DNA from: Undaria pinnatifida
Taxonomy: Eukaryota; Sar; Phaeophyceae; Laminariales; Alariaceae
Direction: 5' to 3'
Assembly (NCBI GenBank): GCA_012845835.1
Contig: JABAKD010000019.1
Span: forward strand, 13,409,344 to 13,473,343
DNA length: 64,000 nt
The translations under genes and the position numbers were made by a program. The notes under the pieces were generated by a model, which was not told the origin of the DNA, searched no databases, and saw nothing but the letters and a program-made list of their open reading frames with translations. Below are positions 28,901 to 40,745 of this stretch, piece by piece; positions within the stretch are counted from its first letter, which is position 1; every line of letters starts with the position of its first letter.

Positions 28901-29004
28901 ACATAGAATCTGCCCCAGGGCTCGCCACAGAGGCCGCCAAGGGGTAGAAACCACCGCGCGCCTTCGGGCGTGGCCGACGGACCCCGTCCGTGCCACTCCT
29001 GCAG

Positions 29005-29470
29005 CACTCGTGATACGATAGAGGTACGGGCACACTTTGGTAAAGTATATTGCTCATTGGTAGGGTCCGTCAACTGAGTAACTGCCAAAAGTCACTTGCG
29101 ATGTAAATAACGTTCGTTCTCTATCTCCAGCAGTACACCATGAAAGCGTCCATCGGGTTGAACTTCCGTGTTTTTGATCAAGAACAGAGTTTTCGTGAGA
29201 TGCAGCGCTCCTCACGCGAGAAGCCAAATGCAGTGTAAGGTGCTTTACCCCCTCCCGCAGCATGCGTTGCAGCAGAGTTCGGGGGCATGGGAAGACGCTT
29301 CGTGGGGATTGAGGAACATTTGGCGGTGATATGTCTCTGGACGTGTACGCTACGATAGAGCTGCACGTTTGTTTTCTGAGTTCCCTCGCTTGAGGGACTT
29401 GTACCTCTTCTAAATACTGACTTAGACAAAATTCAACGTGCCACCCGATGAAATATTCTAAGGCCTAGGT
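29005..29470 (+). repeat. Family B terminal motifs and partial copies
   Basis: TACGATAGAGGTACG is at 29010. CTACGATAGAGCTGCACGTTTG is at 29350, followed after about 100 bases by AACGTGCCACCCGATGAAATATTCTAAGGCCTAGG. The second block aligns with 33286-33421 (ATGTGCAACCCGACGAACAA...CGGCCTAGG). The interval between carries an unassigned minus-strand open frame. Confidence 0.5.
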
Positions 29471-30479
29471 GCTAAACAAAAATTACTGAAAAAAAATTAA
29501 CGAGATTCCGCCGATTTCGTGTTAAGGAGCCCCGTCATGCTGAACATTTTTTTCTGACAAAAAACACTCCCTCCATCGTAGCACACGTCTCTGCAGCGGT
29601 ACAGCCGACATGCTTGCTACGCCAATGGTGCATATCGTTGTTTTTGAGGCCCACTTGAGAAGTTCTCTGCCGACCTCGAGGAAAACTGAACGTGTAACTT
29701 GGTAAATAATGCCATGGCCTACATCATAGGTACTATTAAACTGGGTATTAAAAAATATACAAATATTGTGAAGTGAAAAGGTATTCTGACGGTCTTGGAG
29801 TTTCTTGGATGAGGAACGGAAATGCCATCCAATTGGTTTGCACGTGACAAAACGCAAATGTATCTATGCCAGTACAGGAGCACAGGTGAACCAGCATTAG
29901 CCGCCTCTCGGGGTGATCTGCTGAGCATTTGATGGATTTTTTTATATCGCTCACCAAGCGGATAGCAGGGAACCTCGCAAGTAAGACCGGAGCCCAAGGA
30001 TGGATATCGTTGTCAGAAGACGAGGTCTTCAAGACGCGTCAAGATAAGATTATCGTGACAAGTCCACCTAAATTTACGTAACTTACGCATCCCCACAAGC
30101 ACAAGTGTACCTGCTGCACGGCAGCGCTGATCGAGAAACCCCCCCAAGCCTCAACCTTGGAGGTGTGCAAGCGCCAGCATTACTCTCGCTCGGGACATCC
30201 GCGACGAGCACAGGCCGGCGCGGCACGAGGCCATGGTTTCACTCCTCATGTGTAACCCACCACCAGACGTGTGCCACGACGGAGGTTGGTTCACCTCTAC
30301 CGTAGCATGCGTCTCACCACTCCCCGCACCCTTGCCCCGGCCAGAAATCCTCTATCCGAACGTTGCTGCTTGTTATTCGAGCTTGATGACTGATGCTTAC
30401 CGTTGCATGGTGTTGCGATGTTTTACACTGACGTCCTGATTTCAATGTTTTGTTCAAGATAGTAGATTACACGCGTATA
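29471..30479. other. Unassigned interval with inverted family B end
   Basis: GGAGCCCCGTCATG..CTCCCTCCATCGTAGCACACG at about 29527-29587 is the reverse of the family B start seen at 32811 (CTACGGTAGAGG...GACGGGGCTCC). Minus-strand open frames at 29522-30032 overlap one another and match no known family. Confidence 0.4.
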
Positions 30480-30910
30480 CCCATCCATGTCCTTTCCCGA
30501 GTCACGTGTGACCCGCGCGTCAAATAAGCGTGACCTATTTTAGCTACGACGAACACCAAGTCGTGCGACCCACGGGTGACCAATGGGTTGATGCTGCCAC
30601 GTCATGGATCACCTACGGTTGACCCATGGGGGACTCATGACCGACTCGTGGTCCACTCACTAGCTACCACCAACTTCTCGTGGGTCGGTCATGAGTGACC
30701 CACGCCCGACCGATGTGTGGCCCGCGGCCAATCTTTGGTTGGACCACACTGCCGACCCATGGACGATCCAAGGGTGACCCATGGGTGATCCACGGGCATT
30801 CATCACACACACAGACGACCCACACTCGCTTCACGGGATATCAGCATGTAATCATGGGCGCCTGCTGTGCTTCACGTTACCCGATATCTTGTGACCCACG
30901 GGGAACGTGC
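30480..30910. repeat. GTGACCCACGGG-type degenerate minisatellite
   Basis: About 20 occurrences of TGACCCAYGGGTGA-like words in both orientations with irregular spacing. They include TGGGTGACCCATGGGTGATCCACGGGC near 30775-30800. The words are partly palindromic, so local hairpins are possible. Confidence 0.65.
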
Positions 30911-31094
30911 ACCTTTGTGACAACACCTTGACCCTATCTCTTGGAGGGGAGCTACATTGGTCGCTGGGCAAACAAATGGTGAAACCATCTTCGAAGTATG
31001 TCTTAAAGTGAATCTGAGGTGGCTGCTTAGCCGAAATAATTTAAGTCGGCCCAATACAGTAAACGGAAAATAGTAATGTCGACCCTTCCCTTGC

Positions 31095-32260
31095 ACGCAT
31101 GCTGGTCTCCCTAAGAAGTCATAGACATCACATCACCAGGTTGTTCTATCCTACTTTGAAGTATAAGTACTCTAATCCGGCCATAGACATCACCGTTTGG
31201 TTGGTCCACCCTAAACGTAGTCTCCAAGAACGCCATAGGCAAAAACAATCGAGTTGGACCATCCTGAACGTGTTCTCCAAGCAGGTCACAGACGTTATCA
31301 ATAGGTTCTACTTTCCTGATTGTACTCTCCCAAGCCGGCCATAGACATCACCAGGTTGGCCAATCCTAGAAACGAAAATTAGAGTTGTCGCCCTTTTCCT
31401 TACGCGCATATTGGCGCGATTTAACCTACTGTGGCAATTTAAGCTTGATAGGTCCTGTTCGTACTCTTCAAACAGGTCAGACACCGCCGCATCAGGTTGA
31501 CTCATTGAAAAAATACTCCCGGCGCATATCATAGGCACATCAGGTTGGCCTACCCTAAACGTACTCTCCGATCAGGCCATAGGCATTATCGTTAGGTTGG
31601 TCTATCCTAAACGTACTCTCCAAGAATGTCATAGACAAAAACAATCGAGTTGGACCATCCTGAATGTGTTCTCGAAGCAGGTCGCAAGCATTATCACTAG
31701 GTTCGCCCTTCTTAGCTATACTCTCCCAAGCCGGTCATAGACGTCGAGATCAGGTTGGCCCACCCGAAAAGCATTCTTTATGCAGGTCATACACGTCGCC
31801 ATCAGGTTTTGGCCTGTCCTATCCTGTGTTCTCCAATCGGGATGTATAGCATCAGGTTGGACCATCCTAAATGAAAACGCGAACCAGGAGATAGACAACA
31901 CGACGAGGCTGGAGAATCCCAAACGTACTCTCCGAGCAGGTCGAAGAGAACATCGTCAGTTTGGACTATCCTGACGTTCTCTCCAAGGAGGTTATAGACA
32001 TCACCGGTGGACCATCCTACATTTATTCTCCAACCAGGTGATGAATACATCACGAGGTTTGACAATCCTAAATGCACCGTACAAGAAGCTATTAGACGAC
32101 ATAATCAGGCTGACTCATCGAGACCATATACTCCCCAAACAGGTCACATACATCATCAGGTTGGCCCACATAGTCTCCGAGCAGGTTGTAGATATGTTCA
32201 TAATCAGGTTTACCCACACTAAAAGTACTCCCCGAGCAGGTCGTAGTCGATCTTGTACAT
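31095..32260. repeat. Degenerate tandem repeat, CATAGACATCACCAGGTTGG units
   Basis: About 20 imperfect units of 50-65 bases, consensus GGTCATAGACATCATCAGGTTGG, CCATCCTAAACGTACTCTCC, AAGCAGGTC. Two longer stretches (about 31185-31345 and 31585-31735) are much more alike than the rest, which shows a later block duplication within the array. Confidence 0.85.
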
Positions 32261-32805
32261 CTTCGAACAACAGACAGGCGCCGTTTTAATCAAAGAGACA
32301 CAAGAGAGACGGGATAGAAAAGAGAACGCGGGAAAAACCAAGCAAGCAGAGGTGTCAAAAACAACGCGAGTTTGCGATGAAGACACGCACGGTGCATATC
32401 CAAGCGTAGGTGCAGAGATGCAGAGATGCAGAGACAGGCCAGGAGGCTGCGGCAGGGGAGGGCACTCACTATTAACAATAGGGTATCTTTTTTCAGCGAC
32501 TTGAAACATGTTTTAGTGACATGAAGCTACTCGTGCCAGTGGTCACCTATGCCCTTTTCGGTTTCACGATTCGGACGGGGGCCATGGGACCGATACCTAC
32601 TCAAAGACAAAAAAATCGAATCAAGTTCGGGTTCGAGTGAGGAACTGGGCCACGCGCGCGATTGGCCTTAACTCGACGAGAGAAAATACGGGTGCAGTAC
32701 GCCCAGTCTTGGAGAAGGAGGGATAATCTTGTCGACAAGGGAGTTAGGGGAGGGCAGCTGCGGGTATTCCTAAAATTGTTCTTTAACTACTGCAACAGCA
32801 TGTAT
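32261..32805. other. No recognised feature
   Basis: A polypurine stretch (AGAGACACAAGAGAGACGGG) and a short AGATGCAGAG repeat are present near 32300 and 32415. No gene was recognised. Confidence 0.4.
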
Positions 32806-33000
32806 GTGCTACGGTAGAGGTTGCACGTTTGAGCCCAAAACGTTGTTATTGACGGGGCTCCTTGACAGAGGAAGCACCCAAACTATTTCGCTCTAATGCG
32901 ATATAAATAGTTTTACTGCGTCATTCGTTAGATACCTCTATAGCCTGTATGGGGTTGATTGTTCATCATTATTAGATTCCGGTTCTTGTCAAAGCCGGTT
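32806..33000 (+). repeat. Dispersed repeat family B copy
   Basis: Starts GCTACGGTAGAGGTTGCACG, then GACGGGGCTCCTTGAC, TCGTTAGATACCTCTATAGCC and GGGGTTGATTGTTCATCA. This gives the same order of blocks as 20600-20815 and 7844-8050. Confidence 0.65.
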
Positions 33001-33283
33001 GTTGGGGGCAAGTATAGAGTTCGTCCTGTGAGGAGGCCGCCAATAAATGATGCCAGGTCTAGTTGATACCCCTGACCGTTGCCAGATGTAGAACCCGCAA
33101 GCCGCCCAAGTCGATCTCCACAGGTACGAGGGATGGCGCCCGACAGCTAGCTATAGAGTTTTGTCCAAAAGCCGTCTCGAATTGGCCGCACGGTGGCCGT
33201 GTGCTGCAGTGGTGTTCAGCCCATGTCGGTTGACGGCGCATTGGCGCCCTTGACGGAAAGAGCTCCCTACACTAAGCTTGACA

Positions 33284-33425
33284 AATGCTACGGTAGAGGT
33301 GGTCCAGGCCATTTTTTTCATGGGGCTCCTGACTCGGGGAGCTCTTTTTGCGTTCATAACCCAAAAGACTGATTTCGAGTATACTGAATGTGCAACCCGA
33401 CGAACAAACCCACGGCCTAGGTATA
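33284..33425 (+). repeat. Dispersed repeat family B copy
   Basis: GCTACGGTAGAGGTGG and GGGGCTCCTGACTCGGGG open the copy. Its 3' part (TGCAACCCGACGAAC...CGGCCTAGG) matches 29430-29468. It is followed directly by a TATATA-rich tract (33420-33470) and then family A in reverse. Confidence 0.6.
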
Positions 33426-33462
33426 TATATACATATGTATAAATATATACCTGGTATATATA

Positions 33463-33990
33463 TTATAAAAATAAAAATACACTGGCGGCAGGGAGATCGA
33501 ATATTTTGTCGAAACGCATCTTTGCAAGCTGTGTGTGATACTCCGATCGCACATATTACGGGTTGTGTGTCCTCATTAAGGATATAAGTCGGCGGCTCCC
33601 CTTGCAACTACAGTGTAGCTACCAGGGTCAACAGGGTGATGTTAGGCAGTCTGTGCGCGGAAACTATAAAACCCGTTTCTGAGGGGGACAAAATCTGACA
33701 GCTGTGGAAGGAAATGCATCAGTTTATCAAGTGAATCCTGTAAGTCGGATAACCGGTGACGGAAGGGCGGTGTTTTCAAGGACATGGGGGCCTGGGTTTG
33801 ATCAAAAGGGGGGGGGGAGGGGGGGGGGGGGGGGGGGCGGGGCAGCTCAATCTGTGCGTGGAAACTATAAATCCTATCCTGTAAGTCGTGCAACGAGTGA
33901 GGAGAGGGCGGAGCGTTCGAGGGGGTGGGGGTGGGGGTGGGGGGGGGAGGGGGGGGGGGGGCAGAAGGGTTTTTAAACAACAGTTTTTAG
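33463..33990 (-). repeat. Dispersed repeat family A, inverted copy
   Basis: This is the reverse complement of the family A copy at 5790-6376, over both the GTGTGTCCTCATTAAGGATA region and the polyG (polyC in the other strand) region. Two G-runs of more than 10 bases lie at about 33810-33838 and 33945-33961. Confidence 0.8.
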
Positions 33991-35720
33991 GTCGTATAGA
34001 TGTAGGGGTTTGTTATATGCCGGGTGCTAGGTATAGGCGATGGTTCGGGTGGTGGGGAAGGAGGGAGCGTTGGGGGCAGGGGGTGGGGGGGGGGGGGATT
34101 GCAGCACCGGCATGGACGGCTCTAAAACGATAATGAGGTGATATCCAGCGCGTGGAAGTGTTTATTACTCTGGCGGATTTTGATATTAGGTGAGGCGTTT
34201 GAGCAAGAGAGAGCGAGGAAAAAAAGAGGGGGGGGGGGGGGAGGGTTTTCAAGAGGTTTAGGTCACATACAATATTGAAATACACTCCAGCTATGAGATC
34301 AAGGATTTGGTCGAAACTCATCTTGGCAACATTGTGTGTGATACTCCGATCGCGCGTATTAATAATATATCCAGGGACTTGCTATACGCGCGGTGCTGGG
34401 TCTAGGCGACCGTGCGGGGTGTGGGGAAGGAGGGGGCGTTGGAGGGGGGGAGGGGGGATGAATGAAAGCTACGTCATGGATGGCTAGAAAGATAATGACG
34501 TGATATCAATTGCGTAGAAGGGTTTATTACTCTGGCCGATTTCGATTATAATTGAGGCGTTCGAACAAACCGGGCGGGGAACAAAGGGGGGGGGGGGGGT
34601 GGGGGGGGGAGAGGGCGGAGATGAGTTAGAGCTACGGCATCGATGGCGATAAGGATAATGAGATGATATCAGCTGGCTGGTAATGTTTACTACTTTGGCA
34701 GATTTTGATTTCAGGTGGGGCGTTTGAACAAGAGGGATCAGGGGGGGGGGGGAGGGGGGATTTCAATATGTGCGCGGAAACTAAACTATAAACCCTTAAA
34801 GGGGATGCATCTGACGGTAGTAGCAAGAAGACACTTATATTACCCGCCTGGTAATGGTTTTTATTCCGGAAGGTTTGATGTTACATGTAATATGCAACCC
34901 AGTTCTTGGGTGTAGTAAACAACGTCTTAAAAGCTTCATTATTTGTTATTGTACATGGATCGACAGACATAATATTTCAATCGATAGGTACAATCATATA
35001 GGTACTATTATTTTTTTACATAACTAATTATAAGAAAGAGATATATTGCCAAATACAACCGGCGAGGTGATGTGGTCATGCAATGTCACCGCCATTACTA
35101 ACGAAAGGAAGAAATGCGAATCGTTAGTGTTTTGAAAGGAACGCTTAGTGTACACGCGCTCCATTACGTTACTTCGTTAGTCATACTTCGCTTGGCATAG
35201 GTTGGGAGGCGATCATGCAGACGGTATTACCGCAATTTTACCATATCTGTCTGTACTTCCTTTTCACGTTATTATTGTCTCACGTATACGATTTCACGCC
35301 CATGATTTTTACCGTGCCGATGTGGGGCTCTGAGGTCGTCAACTCTAAGACAGATATATGTAGGGGTTTGCTATACGCGTGGTGCTAGGCGATCGTGCGG
35401 GTGGTGGGGAAGGGGGGGGCGTTGGGGGGGGGGGGGTGAATGAAAGCTACGTAATGGATGGCTAGAAAGATAATGACGTGACATCAATTGCGTAGAAGCG
35501 TGTATTACTCTGGCCGATTTCGATTGTAGGTGGGGCGTTTAAACAAAAGGGCGAGAAAAAAAAAGAAAAGGGAGAGGCGGGGGTGATATCAGCTGGCTGG
35601 TAATGTTTACTGCTCTCAGGCAGATTTTGATTTTAGGTGGGGCGTTTGATCAAGAGGGATCGGGGGGGAGGGGGGCGGGACACTTCAACATGTGCGCGGA
35701 ACTATAAAACCTTAAAGGGG
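33991..35720. repeat. Cluster of G-run-bearing repeats (about 230-bp unit)
   Basis: A unit with TAGGGGTTTGCTATACGCG, GGTGCTAGG..GGCGA, GTGGGGAAGGAGGGGGCGTT, a G-run of 7-13, then ATGGATGGCTAGAAAGATAATGA, TTTATTACTCTGGCCGATTT and GGTGGGGCGTTT. It occurs at about 33996-34240, 34375-34595 and 35355-35560, with half units at about 34605-34745 and 35585-35700. A reversed family A fragment sits at 34261-34370. Bases 34900-35350 are unrelated A/T-rich sequence. Confidence 0.7.
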
Positions 35721-38200
35721 ACAAATCTGACAGTTGTAGCAAGAAGACATCCCTTTATATCACCTGCCTGGTATTGTTTATTATTCTAGAAGATTCGATG
35801 TTAGATGGACAGAAAGATAATGAGGTATATATATATGCATATATCGCAAAACACAAGAATATGTGGTATTTCCGACGATTGATTGTGGATTAAGGAATCC
35901 CGTCATTCGAGAAAATATTGTTTCGCCAAAAAATGGGCCACCTCTATCGTACCACACGTCGTTTGTTATCGTTTGTTATATCAAGCCTAATCAGGCCTGG
36001 GCGGGTCAGACGTAGACGGCCAGCCGTCATGGTCGGTGGTGTTAGCACGAGGGCGTGATCCAGTGTCTGCTGACGGCACTCTGACCTCTTGATGGATGGC
36101 TGTCACGGCACTCCTCACACAACATAGGTGCAAATATCCAAAATATCAAGTCTATACTGTAGGGGGGCATCTCTGTTTTCTCTGACTTGTTTAGGCCGCG
36201 CGTGTGCGAGTACTGCGGTACCGCACCGCACCCCAAAACGGACTGAAACATAATTCGTCGGCGCAGCGTAACGGCCAAATCCATCGTGGTACATTTTTTT
36301 TGCGAATCGAAAAAACACACATCAGATGTGGTCGCTTTCGCGCGCGTAACTCTGAGCCGCTAACAAATAGGGGCCTAAACGTGACCCTCCTTAGCGTAGT
36401 ATAGCGTAGGCAGCCGACCGGTCTTGACGGACTTTCCATCGAGGAACTCCCCATACTAAAGCTAGTACATTGTGTTAGAAGAGGCGTTCATGGTTCGGGT
36501 GTAGGACGCGTACTACGATAAGGGTGAACCCTACCATTCTGAGGCTCCCTTTGAGGCGATGGACAACGAACCCGCGCCATGGTCGGGATAAGGTACCACT
36601 CAGTGCACTCCGATGAGCAAAATCTCCTCGCGTATGCTATTGAAAACATTTCACCATCGCGTACGTGTTGTGGGAAGCCTTTCACAGATGATTAACAGTC
36701 TGATATTTCGCATACAAGACACGGTAGCTCAAGATTCTAACGGCAATATTGATAGTTCACCAGTTGAAGAGTCCCGTTGTTTGGAAGTAGTTTGTCTAAA
36801 TCTTTCACTACTTCTATCTCTACTGTACAGCAGTACAGCCATCCCAAAGTAGGGGCGCAGCAGATTCTAAGAAATTTCTGAGCTCCTAACACGAGGAGCT
36901 TCAATATCTTGACACCATCATCCATCATCACCCGAAACACGACTTCGAAGACATTCGTTTGCGAAACCCACGCCAAGATTTCTGTGCGTTCATCCTAAAA
37001 CAAGCATAGTCGTGATGTGACGATAGATTCACACTTAGGGAGCTCCACCGGTGGGCATCGTCTGGGCCAAAATCTGCAACCTCTAGCATGGGATGACTCC
37101 CTTTCTGAGCATGCGTAAAAAGGTCGTTGAACGACATCTTCGGTGGTGTCAGCATGAAGGGGTGGGCCAAGAAGCAGAGGGTTTTAATGAAAAATTATCA
37201 TTTTTAGTTTTATATTTTCAGTGTTTTGTGTTGTCGTTTTCCTCACCTTGTGGATGACCTCCATAACCGGCTCCGATAGGAAGTCTTCTTTGTTGTGCTG
37301 GGCACCTCGAGCGATCTTACCATGGGATGATGGTGGCGGGAGGGTAACCATTTACGGCGGGAGGATATGGTAACGGTTCACACGTCAGATATATCAGATC
37401 CCCGTTCGTGCTCTCTATGTCGTTCACAGCAGATACATCCCTGTTTCATGTAGTATCTGCATGTCCTATTCCTGGTCTATAGGATCTGAATGGCCTATAT
37501 ACTTCGAAGTATCATGTTACCCCGCGAGTGGGAGCGGTATTATCCCCGCATGTTCTAGCAACAAAATGGTTGTGTTGGATCTGCACTGCACATACCTTTC
37601 ACAATGTATGGACTCGGCATATATCTCTCGGACGTATTTTTTGATGATCTAGATAAATAAATATCTGCCAGATGTGTGGAACGGTTTGATACGAGGTTTC
37701 GTGAGGTCTAACGCGACAACATTGCGTGGGCATGCGACCCGCGTTTAGAACAAAGCGCACAGCAGCACAAGTTTGACAGTACTTTGCGCTCGTGTCGTAC
37801 ACATCCCGGCGCTGCGCTTAAAACATACCCGCCACCCAAACAGCGCTGATATTTTCGGGCGGCGGATGCTTTACTCACCGAATGTGGCAAAGGGAGGTGG
37901 GGTTTTAAGGCCACACTTTCCAGCGGGCGAATAGCATTGTACTCTTTCGTTCTTGGCCGTCTTAAGGGTTTGGTTTTGCCGGTTTGGTGGTATGCATGGC
38001 CATGTTTTCCTTTTTTATTTAGCCTCAACTAAAAGCATGTGTTGACGGGTGCCACGGTAGGCGTACCACCTAGATGTTCGGCGGCTCCTCACTAGGGGCG
38101 CTTCGTCCGTACCTTACCCCACCCAAAGACTCCGAGAAAACAAAAAAAACGCTCATAATCCCGATTAACTATCCCACCTCCTGAGACATCTCCTAGACAC
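35721..38200. other. Long interval without a recognised gene
   Basis: An inverted family B end (CACCTCTATCGTACCACACG) is at 35938-35959. Elsewhere only short overlapping open frames on both strands are present. GATC-rich words near 37390-37500 echo the simple sequence at 5650-5760. Confidence 0.4.
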
Positions 38201-38202
38201 AC

Positions 38203-38356
38203 GGCGAATTACAGCAGTGAAAGCATTAACCAAACGAACAACTCCAATGACATTGATATCCCGTAAGACATCTATCAGGCGCAGGGCGAATTACAGTAGT
38301 GAAAACATTGACCAAACGCACAACTTCAATGATATCGGACAGGTGCTTCTCACGTC
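38203..38356. repeat. Two-copy direct repeat, about 83 bp
   Basis: GGCGAATTACAGCAGTGAAA...CCAAACGAACAACTCCAATGACATTGATATC is followed by GGCGAATTACAGTAGTGAAA...CCAAACGCACAACTTCAATGATATCGG, with a linker ending GACATCTATCAGGCGCAG. Confidence 0.85.
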
Positions 38357-38619
38357 GACACGACCCGACAGCCAGAAATCGTTTGAACCAAAACGGGCCA
38401 CCGATATATCATACCAGGCGTCTCTTCAGCGTTTTCCCGTCATGTAGCGCACTTACCTCACGGGAGCGTTCTGCGATGGAGGTGCACCGTAATTTTCTGA
38501 GATTTTTCTAGAGACTCCTAATTTGAGGAGGTTTATGCTGAGGACAAAAACCGACTGGGGTAAAACTCGAAATAAAAATGCGACGAAGAACCCGTGGCTC
38601 AGGTACCCAACGAGCACTA

Positions 38620-38964
38620 TCATTGTTCATGTCCGTAGACATGGGGCAGTTCACCATTCGATGAGCCCCGCCGACCAATTACGCTTGTCCTACAAGGGCT
38701 ACCCCCAGCGTGGCACGAGTCCAGGCGAGTTACCTTGTCTGCGATCTCTAGGTTTATTGCAAACCTCTCCTTCAAGAATCCGTGAAGCTCTTCCCTTCGC
38801 GTCTCGTTCACTCCCGTTCTCCTTCCCATTTCCTTAACGCCTTCGGCGTGATGAACGCCCAGTATATCAAGCTCAACTCCGTCGTCCTTAGGCAGTCCAG
38901 TCACGGGCAAAGCCGGATTAGAGAGTGTGTCGATGGCGCACATTGCACACCTAACCTCGATCAC
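38620..38964 (-). other. 114-codon open frame, possible retroelement fragment
   Basis: The minus-strand frame contains VTGLPKDDGVELDILGVHHA, EGVKEMGRRTGV and a hydrophilic LKERFAINLEIADKV stretch. The composition is protein-like, unlike most frames nearby, and there are no internal stops. I do not recognise the family. A fragment of a mobile-element polyprotein is one possibility; chance is another. Confidence 0.25.
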
Positions 38965-38989
38965 ACTATGATTTAGATCGTCTAGATCC

Positions 38990-39310
38990 TACATAGATCT
39001 CTGTCGTGGTATGTTAAGCAGGATCCGTGCGGTACAGATTCAAGCGAGTAAACATCCACGGAAAACGTATGCCGGGAAAAATCGAGAAACACCACGGGCA
39101 GGGTCCTGACAAGTCTACCGGTGGGGGTATCCGTCCCGCCGGGTAACTCGCGCCTTTTGGGCCTAAAACCTCAGTTATGGTTGTGCCGATGGCATTACGG
39201 CAAGAAGATGTGAGTGGACATGTATGATCTGTATGGCCTAGCACACGTTTACTCGCTTGAATCTGTACCGCACGGATCCTGCTTAACATACCACGACAGA
39301 GATCTATGTA
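38990..39310. mobile_element. 321-bp element with 64-bp perfect terminal inverted repeats
   Basis: Bases 38990-39053 (TACATAGATCTCTGTCGTGG ... CAAGCGAGTAAAC) are the exact reverse complement of 39247-39310. The 193-base interior has no open frame of note. No clear target-site duplication is seen: ATCC lies directly before the left end and two bases after the right end. The perfect arms imply a young element or recent gene conversion between arms. Confidence 0.88.
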
Positions 39311-40040
39311 TTATCCATACTCCTAGTTCGGCTGTCCGTCCAAGTAGAAAGTTCTGAGGACATGATGGTTTCTAGCCAAAAAAACGTCAAATGTTTTTTT
39401 TTTTGGCACCAGTTCTCTCCGACAAGACCCATTTCTGGAAGCTGGTTAGCTGCGCCAAAAGTCAAAATGAGAGCCTAAGAAAGCAGAGAACTACTCCACC
39501 AGCAAGCCCGCGATCTTTTCGGAGTGGATCTTGATTAGTGTATCGGTGTTTTTGACAGTCCAACCGAGTGCAGCAGGCGCGGTTTGCCAAATATTCAGTT
39601 CTGAGGGCCAAGCATAATTGTCCCCTTAATATTTGTCTAAGAAAACTTTCAATTTCCTCGAAATCAGTTTTTAGATGTGGCAGAGAGAGATCTGCAAGCA
39701 AGCGTCCCCGGAAAAACTGGATGCTGCATTTAATGATGGTATTACGTTTGTCACCAGACAACGTGCAACACGAGCGCCAACTTCCACAATCGACCACTCA
39801 TAAACATTCCCGGAAAGTCGAAAAAACAAACAAACAAGGAGCCCCATAAAATTCAGGAACCAGAGATATGCACGAACTCTTCCTACTTTCTGCAGGTCAT
39901 TCCCGAACTAAGGATCGATCTGATCCACCTGCTGCCCTTGCTTTGCATTTCCTTCTCAGTATGTGCTCATCTACGTTCTACCATAGTGAGATTCATCCTG
40001 TCGTAAGCTGCAATTACAGCACTCACCCACGCAGGTAACG
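39311..40040. other. Unassigned interval
   Basis: A minus-strand open frame at 39462-39797 (containing HLKTDFEEIESFLRQILRGQ) is protein-like but unrecognised. No repeat relationship was found. Confidence 0.35.
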
Positions 40041-40180
40041 CCGCCGGGAGCTTGGCCGCTAAGGCTTCCGCTTCCGCTGATAAGTTGGAGAGCCGCATAA
40101 CGTAGAATGCTGGCAACAGCTGTATTTTCAGATGCAAGGGGGGTGGTGGGGGGGTCAGAGCGCACGATAAATGTACTGTA
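40041..40180 (+). repeat. Dispersed repeat family D, copy 1
   Basis: TTGGAGAGCCGCATAACGTA, GAATGCTGGCAACAGCTGTA and TCAGAGCGCACG recur, with changes, at 63749-63850 and partly at 63945-63995. Confidence 0.55.
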
Positions 40181-40279
40181 CCGCGTATGGAGGCATGCTA
40201 CGATAGGGGTGATTTGCTTTAGACCAAGCCTACGGTAGAGGGGATACTCCCATTTCACTAGTGGGTTTGAAACAATTGC

Positions 40280-40745
40280 ATGAGTGACTCATTGACTCAC
40301 GGACAAAAGACCTTAGACGGGTGCCTGGCCGTACACGCTCGAACGGTTCAGTTTTCAGACACGGCGACCATCCAGTTCTCGGCAACGCTGGAGGATCCGC
40401 TTCCTTCGTCGCCAGGGAAAAACGGCGTGGTGTTTACTCACAGCGCTGGCGTCTTGTCCATGATGGGCAAGACGGCCGTGCTGTCGATGCTGGATACGCG
40501 TGGAGCAGTGGACGCTGGCCGTTGCATAGAGTCACCCGGCGTGGAGTACCGCGGTGAGAGGTCCTACATAGGCGGCCGCGAGCAGCTGACAGCCGCCGTG
40601 TAAGTCGGTGGGGGTAGGACATATGTTGGGGGTCGCGAGCAGCTGAAGCCCGCCGTGGAGAACCACCGGGGTAAAATATATGGTGAGGGCCGCGAGCAAC
40701 TGGCACCCGCCGTGGAAGCCGCGGGAGTAGGATATATGTTGGGGG
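40280..40745 (+). other. Open frame with 57-bp (19-codon) tandem repeats, unknown
   Basis: A frame from the ATG at 40280 runs to TAA at 40601. It covers a non-repetitive part (SATLEDPLPSSPGKNGVVF and so on) and then enters 19-residue repeats ending GGREQL. Three further in-phase units follow to about 40745 (GGREQLKPAVE, GEGREQLAPAVE) after the single TAA. The period of exactly 57 bases keeps the frame. The minus strand across the repeats is also open. No family was recognised. Either a decayed repetitive-protein exon or a minisatellite. Confidence 0.35.
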
